DNA of 64,000 nt from Membranipora membranacea (Eukaryota > Bryozoa > Gymnolaemata > Cheilostomatida > Membraniporidae): positions 2,418,001 through 2,482,000 of the forward strand of contig OU612069.1 of the NCBI GenBank assembly GCA_914767715.1. The letters are read 5' to 3'. The position numbers were made by a program, and so were the translations under genes. The first letter of the stretch is position 1, and each line of letters begins with the position of its first letter. Under the pieces are notes generated by a model, which was given only the letters and a program-made list of their open reading frames with translations, ran no database searches and had not been told where the DNA came from. This document shows, piece after piece, positions 26,083 to 37,900 of this stretch.

Positions 26083-27300
26083 TGATATTCAGTGTGATAT
26101 CTCTGTGTATTCAACTATGTTAGACTGGGTTCCTCGCTGTGAGTTGCGGTATTTGTGTCTCTCTATATCTAAGCTATGTTAGACTGGGTTCCTCGCTGTG
26201 AATCGCGGTATTTGTATCTCTATATATCTAAGCTATGTTAGACTGGGTTCTTCGCTGTGAATCGCGGTATATGTATCTCTTATATCTAAGCTATGTTAGA
26301 CTAGGTTCCTCGCTGTGAATCGCGGTATATGTATCTCTTTATATCTAAGCTATGTTAGACTGGGTTCCTCGCTGTGAATCGCGGTATATGTATCTCTTAT
26401 ATCTAAGCTATGTTAGACTGGGTTCTTCGCTGTGAATCGCGGTATATGTATCTCTTATATCTAAGCTATGTTAGACTAGGTTCCTCGCTGTGAATCGCGG
26501 TATTTGTATCTCTGTATATCTTGCCAAAAGCTCTGTTGGCTGAATGTGTCTAAAAGTTTTTAGACAATTTTCCTCTCTGTAGATGTGCCTCCTTGGGCTG
26601 ACTGAATCAGATAATTCTCTGATTAAATCTGTAATGCTGTACGTCGTTAACCCGCTCTCTGGCGCTGACTGAATCAGATAATTCTCTGATTATATGTATA
26701 TTCTTATATGTCGTGAACCCGCCTCCTGGCGCTGACTGAATTTGCAAGTGTCCATCAGGCTTTTATAGTGCTGGTTTGCTGTCCTGTTATTGTGCAACGT
26801 TTGCATTTACAGGCGTAAAGGTGTTTACCTTGTTGTTGGTTTTAGCCTCAATTTCGTCATTACTCTCTTTTGATTTGCGTGTTTTGTCAGTTTTAATTAT
26901 CTAGCTGTAAAAACATGGTTAGTCTGTCCTTTGCTTGACCTTCCCTCATTTTTGTTTTGGTTATTTTTAGGTAATTTATGGTGTCAAGTGCACCTGTTTA
27001 TCCATGGTGTAATCTGTTGGTTTTCCTGATTTTGCAATCTTTCCAGGGTTGTTTTGAAGATCTTTAGTGACTTCTATTGCTCGTTATTTTCAAAATAGCT
27101 TATGGTGTCAACTGCACTTGTTTTCTATGGTGCAATATATTGGTTTTCTAATTTCTGATTCACGTGCCCAAAGATCTCGTGACTCTGTGGTTATTTTGAA
27201 GATGTTTTGTGACTTCTGTTGTTTTCCCGTTGTTTGATTCTCCACGGGTTGTTGCACGTGCCCAGATTTCTCATGGCCCTGTGATTATGTTTTGTTATAT
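26083..27300 (+). repeat. Minisatellite cluster: ~59-bp x7, ~75-bp x2-3, ~120-bp x2
   Basis: At 26096-26520 there are seven units of tatctcttatatctaagcta then tgttagactgggttcctcgc and tgtgaatcgcggtatatg, with few changes. At 26590-26745 two full units and one partial unit contain ggcgctgactgaatcagataa then ttctctgatta, which also forms a small stem. At 26970-27300 a looser duplication shows tggtgtcaa(g/c)tgcac and cacgtgccca(a)gat landmarks. Three unrelated periods lie side by side. Confidence 0.85.
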
Positions 27301-28420
27301 TTCAATACGCCCTCAGCGTATTATTCCCTCTATTTACTACAATATTACTATTTTCCATTACCATATAGCCTGTGTCTAGATAAATCTCAATAATGATAAC
27401 CTATGATGTTTAAGCCTTAACCTAAACTACCCGTCACCATGCACTGAATGCCTAAGTATGTATCCGTTGGGTCTCAGTTTAAGCTCTTAGTAATAATTGA
27501 ATATAAACTAACTTTGCTTTGTTTTGTTTTACAGATTATGTGGGTTAATGGTGATCTCCTGTCTTCACAGTACAGTGTGCAAGCTTAATTATCTAAAGAA
27601 TACTCTACCACACTACTGTCAGAACTCATCTCATATCTATAACTTTAAAGTCTTTGGTTCTCATATCATCAATTCGAAGCCAGCGAACAAGCAGCAAAGC
27701 TCTCACAACAAGCAGGTCAAGCCTATAATAATCACACCGAAACAGATCACCATAGCTATTCAAATTGACAACATGTGGATGACAATGGAACTTATGAGAA
27801 AAAAAATATAATCAGAAACCAGTGCTATTTGTGCTATAATGTCTGGTGACCTAGAGTTCACCCTTAGTCTTAGCTTTTGACTTTTGTAAGCTCATTGTTT
27901 TTCTCCGCTTTTTGAAACTAATAATGACCAATAATAGGTGCAAGGGTAATCAGTTTTGACAGGTGTCATATTTTTATGGGATTTCTAATCCAGGTTATGA
28001 TCTGTTACCAATTGTATGGTTTCGGCCCAGGGTCTGGTACAGAAATGTATTTGTTGAATATTAACTAGTTATTTATTGGTCTGCGTCTTTATATGATATG
28101 TGATTGACCTTTAGTTTTTGTACTGTCGTACTTATTAATAATAAATCATTTGAGAATAAGGATACTTCAATACCATGTTGTGTAAGTGATCGTTGCACAT
28201 TCGGAAGAAAATATGGCTGCTCTTATACCCTAAGGTAATTATAAAATAATTGTTCTTTATGATGATTACATAAAAAAATGTCATCTGACAAAATGTTCGA
28301 TTTATACATTTTTTACTTTTATGCCACTCCTGTGTTAGGTGCTGTGTCTTATATTGTTTGACTGGGCCACACAGGTGTTTTAATATATGCTACAATTGAT
28401 ATTTCATAATAGTACTGATT
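27301..28420. other. Mostly empty; one weak ORF
   Basis: An open stretch at about 27536-27811 (+) follows ttgttttacag and reads LCGLMVISCLHSTVCKLNYL onward to a stop. It has no motif. It could be a last exon but is equally likely chance. Confidence 0.3.
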
Positions 28421-28709
28421 TCCGACAAGGAAGAATGTCAGTACTGTATATCTACCATTAATTATTGTAATATGCACTCATCGACGATCCCCAAATCAAA
28501 CTCTTGAGCTCACGATTGTTAATTTCCATGACGCACTGTTTCCAGTGAAGGATTTTATGGATGGTCTGCAGAATTGTAGCGAAAGCAACTGTAGTCTGAC
28601 ACCTTTGCCTACACCACTGCCTCTACAAGATCTCAGGCGCTGGACCGCCAATATTATTTCCCATCTACTTGCACAAACAATCGACTCAACAACCAAGGTT
28701 GAGGCTTAG
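28421..28709 (+). CDS. Possible terminal exon of an unrecognised gene
   Basis: A 95-codon open stretch without an ATG at its start ends in TAG. It reads TLELTIVNFHDALFPVKDFM, then a Cys/Ser/Pro segment, and LQDLRRWTANIISHLLAQTI. Composition is balanced and soluble-protein-like, with a likely helix near the end. AATAAA follows about 50 bases after the stop. The acceptor is unclear (candidates are gtcag at 28440 and ttgag at about 28508), so the true exon may be shorter. The minus-strand ORF over it (28496-28696) reads less like a protein. Confidence 0.35.
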
Positions 28710-30378
28710 TTATAAAATTGAATTAAATTAAAATCAAATTATTATTGAATTTAACAATGAAATAAAAGGGGAATGTCTATCTTACTTCTTAGAACAACTG
28801 ATAGATAGATAATTATATAGATATTGGCTTTATTTCACCGCCAAGAAAGTACATAATACAATCATAATCAGAGCATGAGTTACGTTAAAAAATTATTCGA
28901 ACTGCATTGGTCGTTCTTTATAATGTCACACATAGAAAAATAAATCCATTTTATACACTGAATACTTAAAATATAGTATTCATAACACTCTGAGTTCGGT
29001 GCTTTTTGATCAGGGTGTTATGAGTTCTGGTAGAGTGCCTGTTTGAGTCTTGCCTGGATGGAATCAGTGGGGATAACCGATGTATAGGGTTATTTATGAC
29101 CTTGGCACTGTAATCAGAGCAGAGATTTGACATGAATACTTCGAGTGCAGGCAGGTATAGCCATTCCAGATAGGCTGGTTACTGAGGTTAGATGGATATG
29201 TCCCTCTGCTACTATCAGTAACGATGGTATTACTGACATTCCACAGCAGGTTGCTGACAGCATACTGAAGAATTCTACACTGGATTGACACTACAGCTAG
29301 ACAATACCCAACAGACCGCATTGCTGACTACGTTAATATACAACAAGGTGATATATATATAATATAATATATATAACCTGCTATGTAACAATTGACCATT
29401 GTATATGATATGTTTAGAGCTGCCGGAAAGAAAATATGCCGTCATCACATTGCTGCTGTTGAGTAAAATGAAGTAGTTTCTGTCAAACAAAGCATCTAGG
29501 ATTGAAATGCTCTATTTTATTTGCACTGCAGACGCAAAAGTTTGTATTTACAACAGGCTGATAACGGCGGGTGGGAGGGTGACCCCCCCTGGCCTGAGAC
29601 CATAGAAGCTTAAAACACAGAGAGATTAATCTGCTATTGAGAATGATTGCCGGGCCCGATAGTCTGCGTGCTGATCCAAGTACCCCAACCTAACGGAACT
29701 TAGTATATTGTTTTAATTGATAAGGAAGGGATATTTTCACTGCAAACATATAGTTGGCCTCTGGTATGTTGAGTCCCGGTCTGCAAAGACCTGGTCAAGA
29801 AAGTGGTGCGCAAGTAGCGATTCAGGAATGATTATGAGGGCTGCCAATCGATTCAAATCTGCAATGGAACACCTCTCATGACACCCTAATACCGTCCAAA
29901 AATAGCATATGTGTCCAATTTACTTACTGAAGATTTCAAGCTAAAAAAATGTTGACAGTTCTACTCATACAACATGCAACTTGTGTCAATCAATTTATCA
30001 TTGGCAGGTACTCTACCAGGTAACATATTTGACTAAAACATTCGTGTTCCACCAACAACGCATAGTTTATTAGGAACAAGCTGCATAATCCGAAAGTCCG
30101 AGAGCCAGTAACATGGTTTGGCGCTAACATAAATAGTTCTGTACGGATATGATGAAAAGATCAGAAATCAAAGTTTTTCACTCATATTCATGCCAAACTC
30201 TAATTAATCAAAGTAACTCGGGCTTAAGCTCATTTGTTGAGGGCCATAAGTTATACCGTTACGTTCAAATTTAAATTTTAATTTAAAAATTCAACACAAA
30301 CTGTGTATACCAATTTTTTAAAACATTTTCAATGAGCGCACTAGGTGAGTGATGATTTTATTATATGATTACTGGCAG
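28710..30378. other. Mostly empty; one weak coding fragment
   Basis: About 29150-29285 (+) reads AGIAIPDRLVTEVRWICPSA then TISNDGITDIPQQVADSILK to a stop after a possible acceptor gtgcag. It is protein-like but unlinked to other exons. The rest is AT-rich, with a (TA)-rich patch near 29350. Confidence 0.3.
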
Positions 30379-30456
30379 GATCAGCCAGATAGCGCCATCA
30401 TCTCCATTGATGAGGTGACGCAGACCTGTTCTGCAGTTACTGAGATCGCCTCATGA
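30379..30456 (+). other. Possible terminal exon
   Basis: After the acceptor gattactggcag, phase 0 reads DQPDSAIISIDEVTQTCSAV, TEIAS and TGA. It is clean and acidic but short and without a detected partner exon. The following 30430-30750 stretch is markedly GC-richer than its flanks and carries a 95-codon ORF (30458-30745, Arg-rich start) that I cannot assign. Confidence 0.3.
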
Positions 30457-30863
30457 TGTGGGCTTGTTCTACTACATGGCTGCCAGTTTTCGGAGACGGC
30501 TGTTCAGGCGCCGACGGGACGACCTGTACCAAGGGTGCCTGCTTTCCCCTGCTGTGCCTGCTGCCACTGGGCACGTGCTTAACTTTGTAGCAACCATTCT
30601 AATTTGTGAAAAGCCGGCCCACACCCGCCAAGCTGTTAAGCTAGGCAGGCCGGAATCACATTGTCGGAGCAAGCTGTATCACGGTAAATCTTATCGTGCC
30701 GCCAGGAGCACTCACGTACTGATGGCGGCACTATCTCATTCTTAGTGGCAAATAACTCCTTGTTTGGAAGACGATTTGTCTAAATTACTTGCAAATTAGC
30801 TGCAAAATGCCGCTTCTTGCATGTCAACCATGTTAGGACATTTATAATTTACCATAACAGAGG

Positions 30864-30946
30864 TAAGTATGCATGTGTGTGTATGTATGTGTATGCATAT
30901 GTATGTATGCGTGTGCGCGTGTGTGTGTATGTGCGTGTGAGTGTGC
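30864..30946. repeat. (TG)n/(TATG)n microsatellite
   Basis: Imperfect gtgtgtatg/gtgcgtgtg run. Confidence 0.9.
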
Positions 30947-31621
30947 TATAAATCACTAGCTCATACAACAAAAACTACAGCAATGATGCTGTTAAAATAC
31001 CACAGTCGAAATGAAAAGATTGAGCAATCATAAAAAAAAATTTGCCTCATAAAAAAGATAAAATAGAAATATTCGTTAGCTTGAATGAGTAGATGGTTTT
31101 TGAATGACATCTCCTTCTTTAAATTTATATTCACAATTATTCTAGTCTGTGCTTTCAGGTTTTCCGTGAATTGTCAACCAGCTGTTAAACCCGAATAAGT
31201 TATACACAGCTGGTAAAGTTTAGGAAGGCCCTCAGTGAAAGTTAGGTACTGAGGCTATATTGAGCACCGTCTCTGTTTAGATTTTTCGAATTATTATGGA
31301 ATTTTTGTTGGTGCGTTTTTGTGTCTATCCCTAGTTAATCATAACATCTTGACGAGTGTCACTGAGCACATAGATGGAGAAATCCTGAAAGTTGGTAGCT
31401 ATAGAGCTAATAAGGGAGAAGTTCGCCAACTTAATCCTTAGCTGTTTATAATTTCCATTAGTTTTTAACTCTTAGCCTTAGTGAATCTCCTAAATCTATT
31501 TAGTAAGTTCCAAATTTGATCAATGCTCTCTCCTGATAAATATAAATGCCAGTGAAATTTGCAGAGTATACACCATTGTCAAGTTTGTCGTTAATATGTA
31601 AATTCTCAATGCCGGCCATTT

Positions 31622-34600
31622 CTAAATAGCTGTACTATACCCAGGAGGCTGCTGTTGCATAATATCCGCATAGCTTGGGAGCTCACTCTCTTGTCTCTGA
31701 ATAGCCCTAGGTTCCTCTGAACTCGAGTGTTGATTATCTTGGTCAGGTGGGGCGGTCAGGTCAACAGTGGAAGAAGATTGGTCATCAAGTTGAGGACCAG
31801 GATTTTGGGTCTCCTGTTGCATCACAGAGAGATAACTTGGTACTTCCTCCCTTTGCCTTTGTCTAGATTGGGGATAATGTGAACTAATCTGAGTACTAGC
31901 TCCTGTTCGGACAGATGGAGGTAAATGGTAGTCTAAAAAGACTGGCTGATTGCTTTGCTGCAAGGGATGACCTTCTGATCTGTTGTTTGTTGAGTCTAGC
32001 TGATGCGAAGGGGATCCATTGGTAGTATCTCCAGTCCGAGCTGATGGTGATGTGTTACTTGAACCATATGGGACATTTGGAGGTAGGTGATAGTCTAAAA
32101 ATACAGGCCGGTTGCTTTGCTGTAAGGGATGATCTTCTGGTACATTGTTTGTTGAGTCTAGCTGATGCGAAGGGGATCCATTGGTAGTATCTCCAGTCCG
32201 AGCTGATGGTGATGTGTTACTTGAACCATATGAGACATTTGGAGGTAGGTGATAGTCTAAAAATGCAGGCCGGTCGCTTTGCTGTAAGGGATGATCTTCT
32301 GGTACATTGTTTGTTTGGTCAAGCTGATGCAGAGGACTAATCGTATGTCCATTCGGAGCTGATGGTGATGTATTATTTCGAGACCTGAATGTCTGATTGG
32401 AAAGTGCTGTAGCTGTAGTCGGCCGGCTGTCCCGTGACTGTGAGTACCTCGGATGACGTGTGGTGCTACCTGTAAAAAACAAAGAGTTACATGCTAACAA
32501 CAGATATACCCACTGCGCTGTCATAGACTAAGAAACTTCTGAGATTCATCACACTGCTTCCTGTCCTTAATTGGTTTTTCTTGTCTCATTGAAAGACATG
32601 ATTATGGCAGCGTAGAAAGACGCGCTTATATGGTGAAGAGACACCTAAAATCACTACTAAAAGGGATCTCCAGTAATGGGCCTGGATGAACGATGAACGG
32701 TTGAATATAATGAACTCAACCCAAAATAGTAAATAGCGCCATCAAGGTGGGGAGATGGCCCAATTGGTCAATACGCTTGTTATTAACTGACAGGTGATTG
32801 GTGCCACAAGAGTTGTGGGTTTAAGTGCCACCAGAGAATTCTCTCATGATGGACTGTCAAGCTCCCGGCAGCCTTGGATGTATGGGGTGCAATGTTCTCC
32901 TAGGAATCTAGCTCAAGACATGTATAATGTTATGAAGTCTCACCAGTAACAAATCCAGTTTGATAATAAGATTCCCTATTTCCGCAACAGCAGCAAAGTA
33001 GAGCAACTACTAATATGGCAGCTGTTAGCGGCAATCCCACCGACAATCCAACTATACCTCTGCAATTGAAAGATGATATAAAAATTCGGACATTAGGGCT
33101 TTGAATAAACCTCAGATGCATCCCAGCTGTAATACTGTTTGCTCAAAAATCAATTAACCATGCGCTGAATTTAATCTTATATTATCATTAAAAAGGTGTC
33201 TCTCTTTCAATAAACATCAGGCTTTCCTGAGACATTTAAGTCCCAAATGTTGCAATCCGCTGACACATTTCTATAGTCCCACTATTGATTACCTTCAATG
33301 CACTTGCATCCCAAGGTACACTGTGTTAAAACTCACCCTATGCCAAGGTCGCCTGGCTCTCTTGGCCGCTTTATTCGTTTTATATTGGTTGTATTACAGC
33401 TTAACTCGTAACCTCCTCGTGGGGCACTGTTACTCCTCAGTAAAGCCTGACCACTCTGAACAAATGTCTCACCCCGAGTACGATCATCAAAATAAACTTG
33501 CATCGGTTGTTCAGTCAGCCATGGCGCGGTGTAACATATTTTTGATTTGAACCTAGAAAATGATTTGAAAATTTAAACGGTATGAAAGGGAATATCAGTC
33601 AGCTCTAAAGGTAACTTTTGAAAGATTGACTTACAAGAATGGTGGATCTAGATAGAAGCCATAAGTACACTTCAAGCAACCAGATTTGTTGTCTGCTGAT
33701 AATTGGACTATGAAAAATGTGGCCATCAATTATCATAACATCTACAGCAAGCAAGCTTGACAGGCACATGAATGATAATACTCATGATAAAGACATCGAA
33801 CTGGACCCCCTGACCTGCAAACCTCATACTGCCAGCAGTGCCCTTGACCCTTATTTACCTCACAAGACAGTCAATGTCCACTTCATCTTCATCTGTACAA
33901 CAGGAAGTCACACCTGACATGTATTCTCCTGGCCCGCCTAAGTTCACCCATACACCGTTCGCATCACAAGTGTCTGTCCCTCCACCATATGAGATTCCAC
34001 TTGAGCTCCAACAATCGAAGTCCTTGATCACCTGGCAGCCATCCTTACCATCTGTCAGTAGGAGATAATAGCACAGATACGATATGATACGGTATGATAA
34101 GGTTTTAGGATTTCACTTAAACCCAGGATAAACCCCCCCCCCCCCTTCCCCCAGAAAGTTACTATTATAGCGATAGAGAAGATGGTTTTAGCACGACAAC
34201 GGTCTAAACACACTTAAAGTGGATGCAACCTCAGAGAATCCTAAATGTGCTTCTATATAAACATCAATCCTGATAAGATCAGCTGAGGCCTATAGCATGT
34301 TAATAATTTGACATCATGCAAACCGCTCTGCACTCTGAGGTTGCAACCACTGATCAAACCTCTGAGGCTCAGCTGAGGCTGCTGTCAGCTTATATGTTAA
34401 CAATGGTGGCCTTGTGCAAACCTCCGAGGTTACAACCGCTAAGTGTGTTTTGAACTTCACAGTTACTTATACCAAGCTCCTTCCTGTGGGGTTTTTCAAT
34501 TCAAAACAGCTAAAATCACATCCTGACATCCTGATATGTGAGTGAGCAATTTGCAAGTCCCTAGCAGCTTTCCCGCAATCATGATTGCGGGAAAGCTGCT

Positions 34601-34980
34601 AGGGACTTGCAAATTGCTCACTCACATAATTTAGAATACTTAGTCCAATCCAACACAAGGTTGTTCTGAGACGTGTGATGTGCTGAATGGGACATGTCTT
34701 ACAGCACCCAAGAACATTGTATTTGCGGGTATAACGATGCTGTATTGAATTCAAGATCAATGCTGTAGAGGCCTTGAGCTCTGTATGACAGCACCTGCCA
34801 CATATCTTAAAACACTCATCGCCAGCGACAGTTTTAGTACCCTTCAGAATTGAGTAAACTTTTTTAATGTTGGAACTCAACGTTAGAAAACTACTCACTG
34901 TCTATGATTTCAAAAGCCGCTGAGATGTTTACAACCTGTAGAATAAGCACAGTGCCATAATATATCAGCCAGAGTAGCAT
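31622..34980 (-). CDS. Single-pass membrane protein: Cys-rich ectodomain, poly-Cys juxtamembrane, repetitive Ser/Pro/Gln tail
   Basis: Complete five-exon model, all phases matching: 34980-34899, 34051-33859, 33552-33337, 33059-32944, 32469-31622 (484 aa). Exon 1 is a signal peptide (MLLWLIYYGTVLILQVVNIS). Exons 2-3 form an ectodomain of about 135 residues with eight Cys, including TDTCDANGVWVNLGG, a CC pair and a DC. Exon 4 holds the TM segment (GLPLTAAILVVALL) followed directly by CCCCGNRESYYQTG, likely palmitoylated. Exon 5 is a 281-residue cytoplasmic tail with three ~65-residue repeats (core HPLQQSxxPxFLDYHLPP) and two related motifs, VPSYLSVMQQ and LPSYADIMQQ, the latter followed by PPGY. 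The LPSY/PPxY style is typical of tails that recruit WW-domain or endocytic adaptors, and the CCCC plus Pro-rich tail recalls Shisa-like proteins. The Cys pattern does not allow me to name the family. A SINE sits in the last intron and a perfect palindrome in intron 1. Confidence 0.75.
32740..32905 (+). mobile_element. Degenerate tRNA-derived SINE
   Basis: GGGAGATGGCCCAATTGGTCA matches the head of the SINE at 14408-14642 (A-box-like TGGCCCAATTGG). gagttgtgggtttaagtgcc is a decayed B-box region. It lies in the last intron of the membrane-protein gene, on the opposite strand. Confidence 0.6.
34128..34146. repeat. C homopolymer tract
   Basis: Run of C near 34133-34145 within intron 1 of the membrane-protein gene. 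Other C or G runs occur near 36952 and 37902. Confidence 0.8.
34535..34628. repeat. Perfect 94-bp palindrome without spacer
   Basis: Two 47-bp arms meet at 34581/34582 (aatca|tgatt) and match at every position. It lies in intron 1 of the membrane-protein gene. The overlapping Cys-rich minus-strand ORF (34599-34898) is not needed by the gene model, because exon 1 joins exon 2 across it in phase 1. Confidence 0.97.
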
Positions 34981-37900
34981 CAGCCAGAGTCGGCTACTGC
35001 AGTTTAACCTCTTCCAGGTATTCTACCAATCATTAAGAGAAGTTTGTTCAGTTTGTTACACTCTGAGTGAAAGCTTACGCTGCCAGCATTCGGGTTTATG
35101 AGGCTCTTTGAGACTACGTAGATCTGAAATTAGTATGGTATGCTCAAACACTTACACCAGTATCAATTTGAGAATAACATGTGCTCATCTTTAAACAGCA
35201 GGCCTACTATACTATACAGTGATCGAATCAATTAGCGTACTAGCCAACAAGTATAAGATTAACTACACATAGTGTACTCTCTTACATTTTTTACTATGAT
35301 TTTTATACCTTAGTTCACCTAATCCATTGTTTATTCTTAATCTTGATTGAATAAACACTATCAGTATACAAATATCTTTACTCTTTACACAATAAAGTCT
35401 CCCACGGAGTGACAGACCACCGAAAGGCAATAATTCCAATTTCCGATGAGAGAGAGAGAGGCGCTTGTTGGAAGCAAAAAACATAGCCCATGACAGTTTA
35501 ACATGATATGATTTGCTAAGAAAATTGTGTAGTTTCTCCATATCTGTACTTGTGCAATTTTATACGTTACTGGCAAAATACAAAGGTTTTAATCATACTT
35601 ATAGGGAGCTAATATTTTATAAGTATAATATGAGGGCTTTGTTGCAAACTGCAAAACAGTGTTCCAAGTGGTTACCAGAAAGAAAGATTTCCTGGCTAAA
35701 AAATGGGATAATTTTGCCAATCTGTATACCTGAAAGTTTTTCTTGATTTCGGCAAAACACCAGCTTTGGAAACCATCATCACATGTTTTTTTTTTATTTA
35801 GGTTTCAGCAATAACTAAATGATAATAGATAAAATCATTTCAAAAATGATATAGAAAATGCAGCGGTGTGGTCTGTTAGTCCACGCATGAGAGTCAAGAC
35901 TAGAGTGGCGACCGCCCGATTGAAGAAAACTGAGACCACCAAGGTTCACCCAGATAAACAGGGGAACCCAAACCACCGATTTCACCTACCCACCACCCAC
36001 TCTATGATATGAGGGCTTTATTACAAACCGGAAAACAATTTCCAACACAAGCGGTCTTTAGGTAGAGACACGGGGGTCAGCAAATATTGACTTTCAATAC
36101 AACGTTGGAAAGCTGCTGAGCTACTGATCGCTAACAGCCAATCAAAAATGTTATTGGATGATGTTGCGTCATTTTATCGAAGAAATGAGGTCGAAAAGGC
36201 TGTTATAAGCAAAGTGGATGGCAGGGCTAATTTGATTGCCATATATTTCAAAACAGGTTAGAAATTTTCTTGGAGATGTATTGCATCCTAATTTTTGGCT
36301 GAAAATAATATATGATTTGCCCAAAATCACATTTTTGATGAGCTATTAACGATCAGTAACTTGGCAGCTTTCTAACGGTCTATAGAAAGTTGGTATATGC
36401 TGACCCCCCATGTCTCTATTTTTCTGTCAAAAAAATTGGATAAATCTGAAACCTCTAATTTTTTTTAATCCGAATAATAGTTCTGTAGCCAGCATATTTA
36501 CAATAATATGATACGCATATTCTCAGCCCTGGTTTTCCGGTGCCAGGTATTCAATCATAGACTCACATTATTATACACATTGAAGTTACCTCTCCATAAC
36601 CAAAAAAAGAGATAACTCCTAACAAAATAGTCTTATCTTGAAGGACTTTGAGGTAAGGCTTCTTCCAAATATTCTTAATGCATCCAAATTTAAAGCAAAT
36701 TTTGCAGAGATAATCCTTGTATTGAAACTCACCCTTGTCCTCAATTGAACAAGATGATCAAACACGAAAGGCAAGTAGTTTTTTTGATGGTTCCACAATT
36801 AGATTGTCATCCTCATACTAAAACAAAGGTAATCCTCTGACCCTGGAAGTGTCATGTCAGACTGAAAAAAAATCTTAACATTTTCAGTCCGTACCCGTGA
36901 TTTGGAACAAATACTGAGTTCTGTTGGTCAATTTTTTTACTGCAAGCTCCATCCCCCCCCCCCCCCCATCCTCCCTGGTGACATGATTCGCGAACATGAA
37001 ATGTTGGAATTCAAAATTGTTATTTTCTGTTATAATGTCAAACCAACCACAAATTTCTCAGTCAATATCAAATGTGTGAGTGGATGGGATTCCTGTCCGT
37101 CCCGTATGTCTGTCCATATATGAGAGGGACAGTCAGATCAAAGGCTAAATATCTGTACTTGAACTTTATCTGATAATGATCAAGAAACACAGAAATAAAT
37201 CTTTTTGTCTGGAAGAATCAGCCCAATGTAGTCATAGTGTAGGCTAGTACATTGGCTAGCCCAACGTGGACTAGCAAGTATATACACACCTAAATCTGAA
37301 TTTCTTGCTTGCACATTCTCACACCCCAATTTTCTTTAATCTGAAGAATAGTTCCGCAGTGTTTATTTTTAATAATATGATATGCATATTCTTAGCCTCA
37401 GGTTTTCTGGTGTAGGGCATTCAAACGCAGTTTTACATTAAGAGATACACACATTGAAGTTACCTCACCACAACAAAAGAAGAGCTAACTCCTTAAAAAC
37501 TAGTCTTATCTTGAAGGCTACTTCCAAACATTTACATTGGGCATTGTCAGCTTTTTCTTTCCTTTTGCATCCAGATTTCGAGAAAATTTTGCAGGGATAG
37601 TCCCATATAGTTAATCAATATATATATAATAAATCTATGGATGATCCATAGAATTGAACTTGGCCTTTGTACTCAATTTTACGAGAAAATCATATCATGT
37701 TGCTATAGCCAATGTGTTGGCTCTAGAACAAGTTTGATCCAATTGCCTGCATTCCTGTTGCTCCCTTCCATTGGTCACGCTGCGGTGTGACCAGTGGATC
37801 GGGAGCAACTCGTAATGCAGGCAAATGGACCAAACTTGGTCTATGTTGGCTCTTACCAACCAATCAGATCAGAGCCGACAGATTAAGCTTTGTAAATCAG

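Noticed and set aside
26083-26530. CRISPR-like array (regular repeats)
   Set aside because: The whole 59-bp unit repeats with no unique spacers; it is a eukaryotic minisatellite.
31622-32524. 300-codon ORF starting MTAQWVYLLLACNSLFFTGS as an independent secreted protein
   Set aside because: The apparent signal peptide ends at ttttttacag|gtagc, a good acceptor whose phase matches the TM exon, so the start is intronic.
33838-34068. Plus-strand ORF containing VPPPYEIP, looks like a PPxY tail
   Set aside because: The minus strand of the same stretch is a Cys-rich exon that joins its neighbours in phase on both sides, so the plus reading is a shadow.
34599-34898. Cys-rich 99-codon minus-strand ORF
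   Set aside because: Its end lies in the perfect palindrome, its donor phase does not fit the next exon, and the signal-peptide exon joins exon 2 across it.
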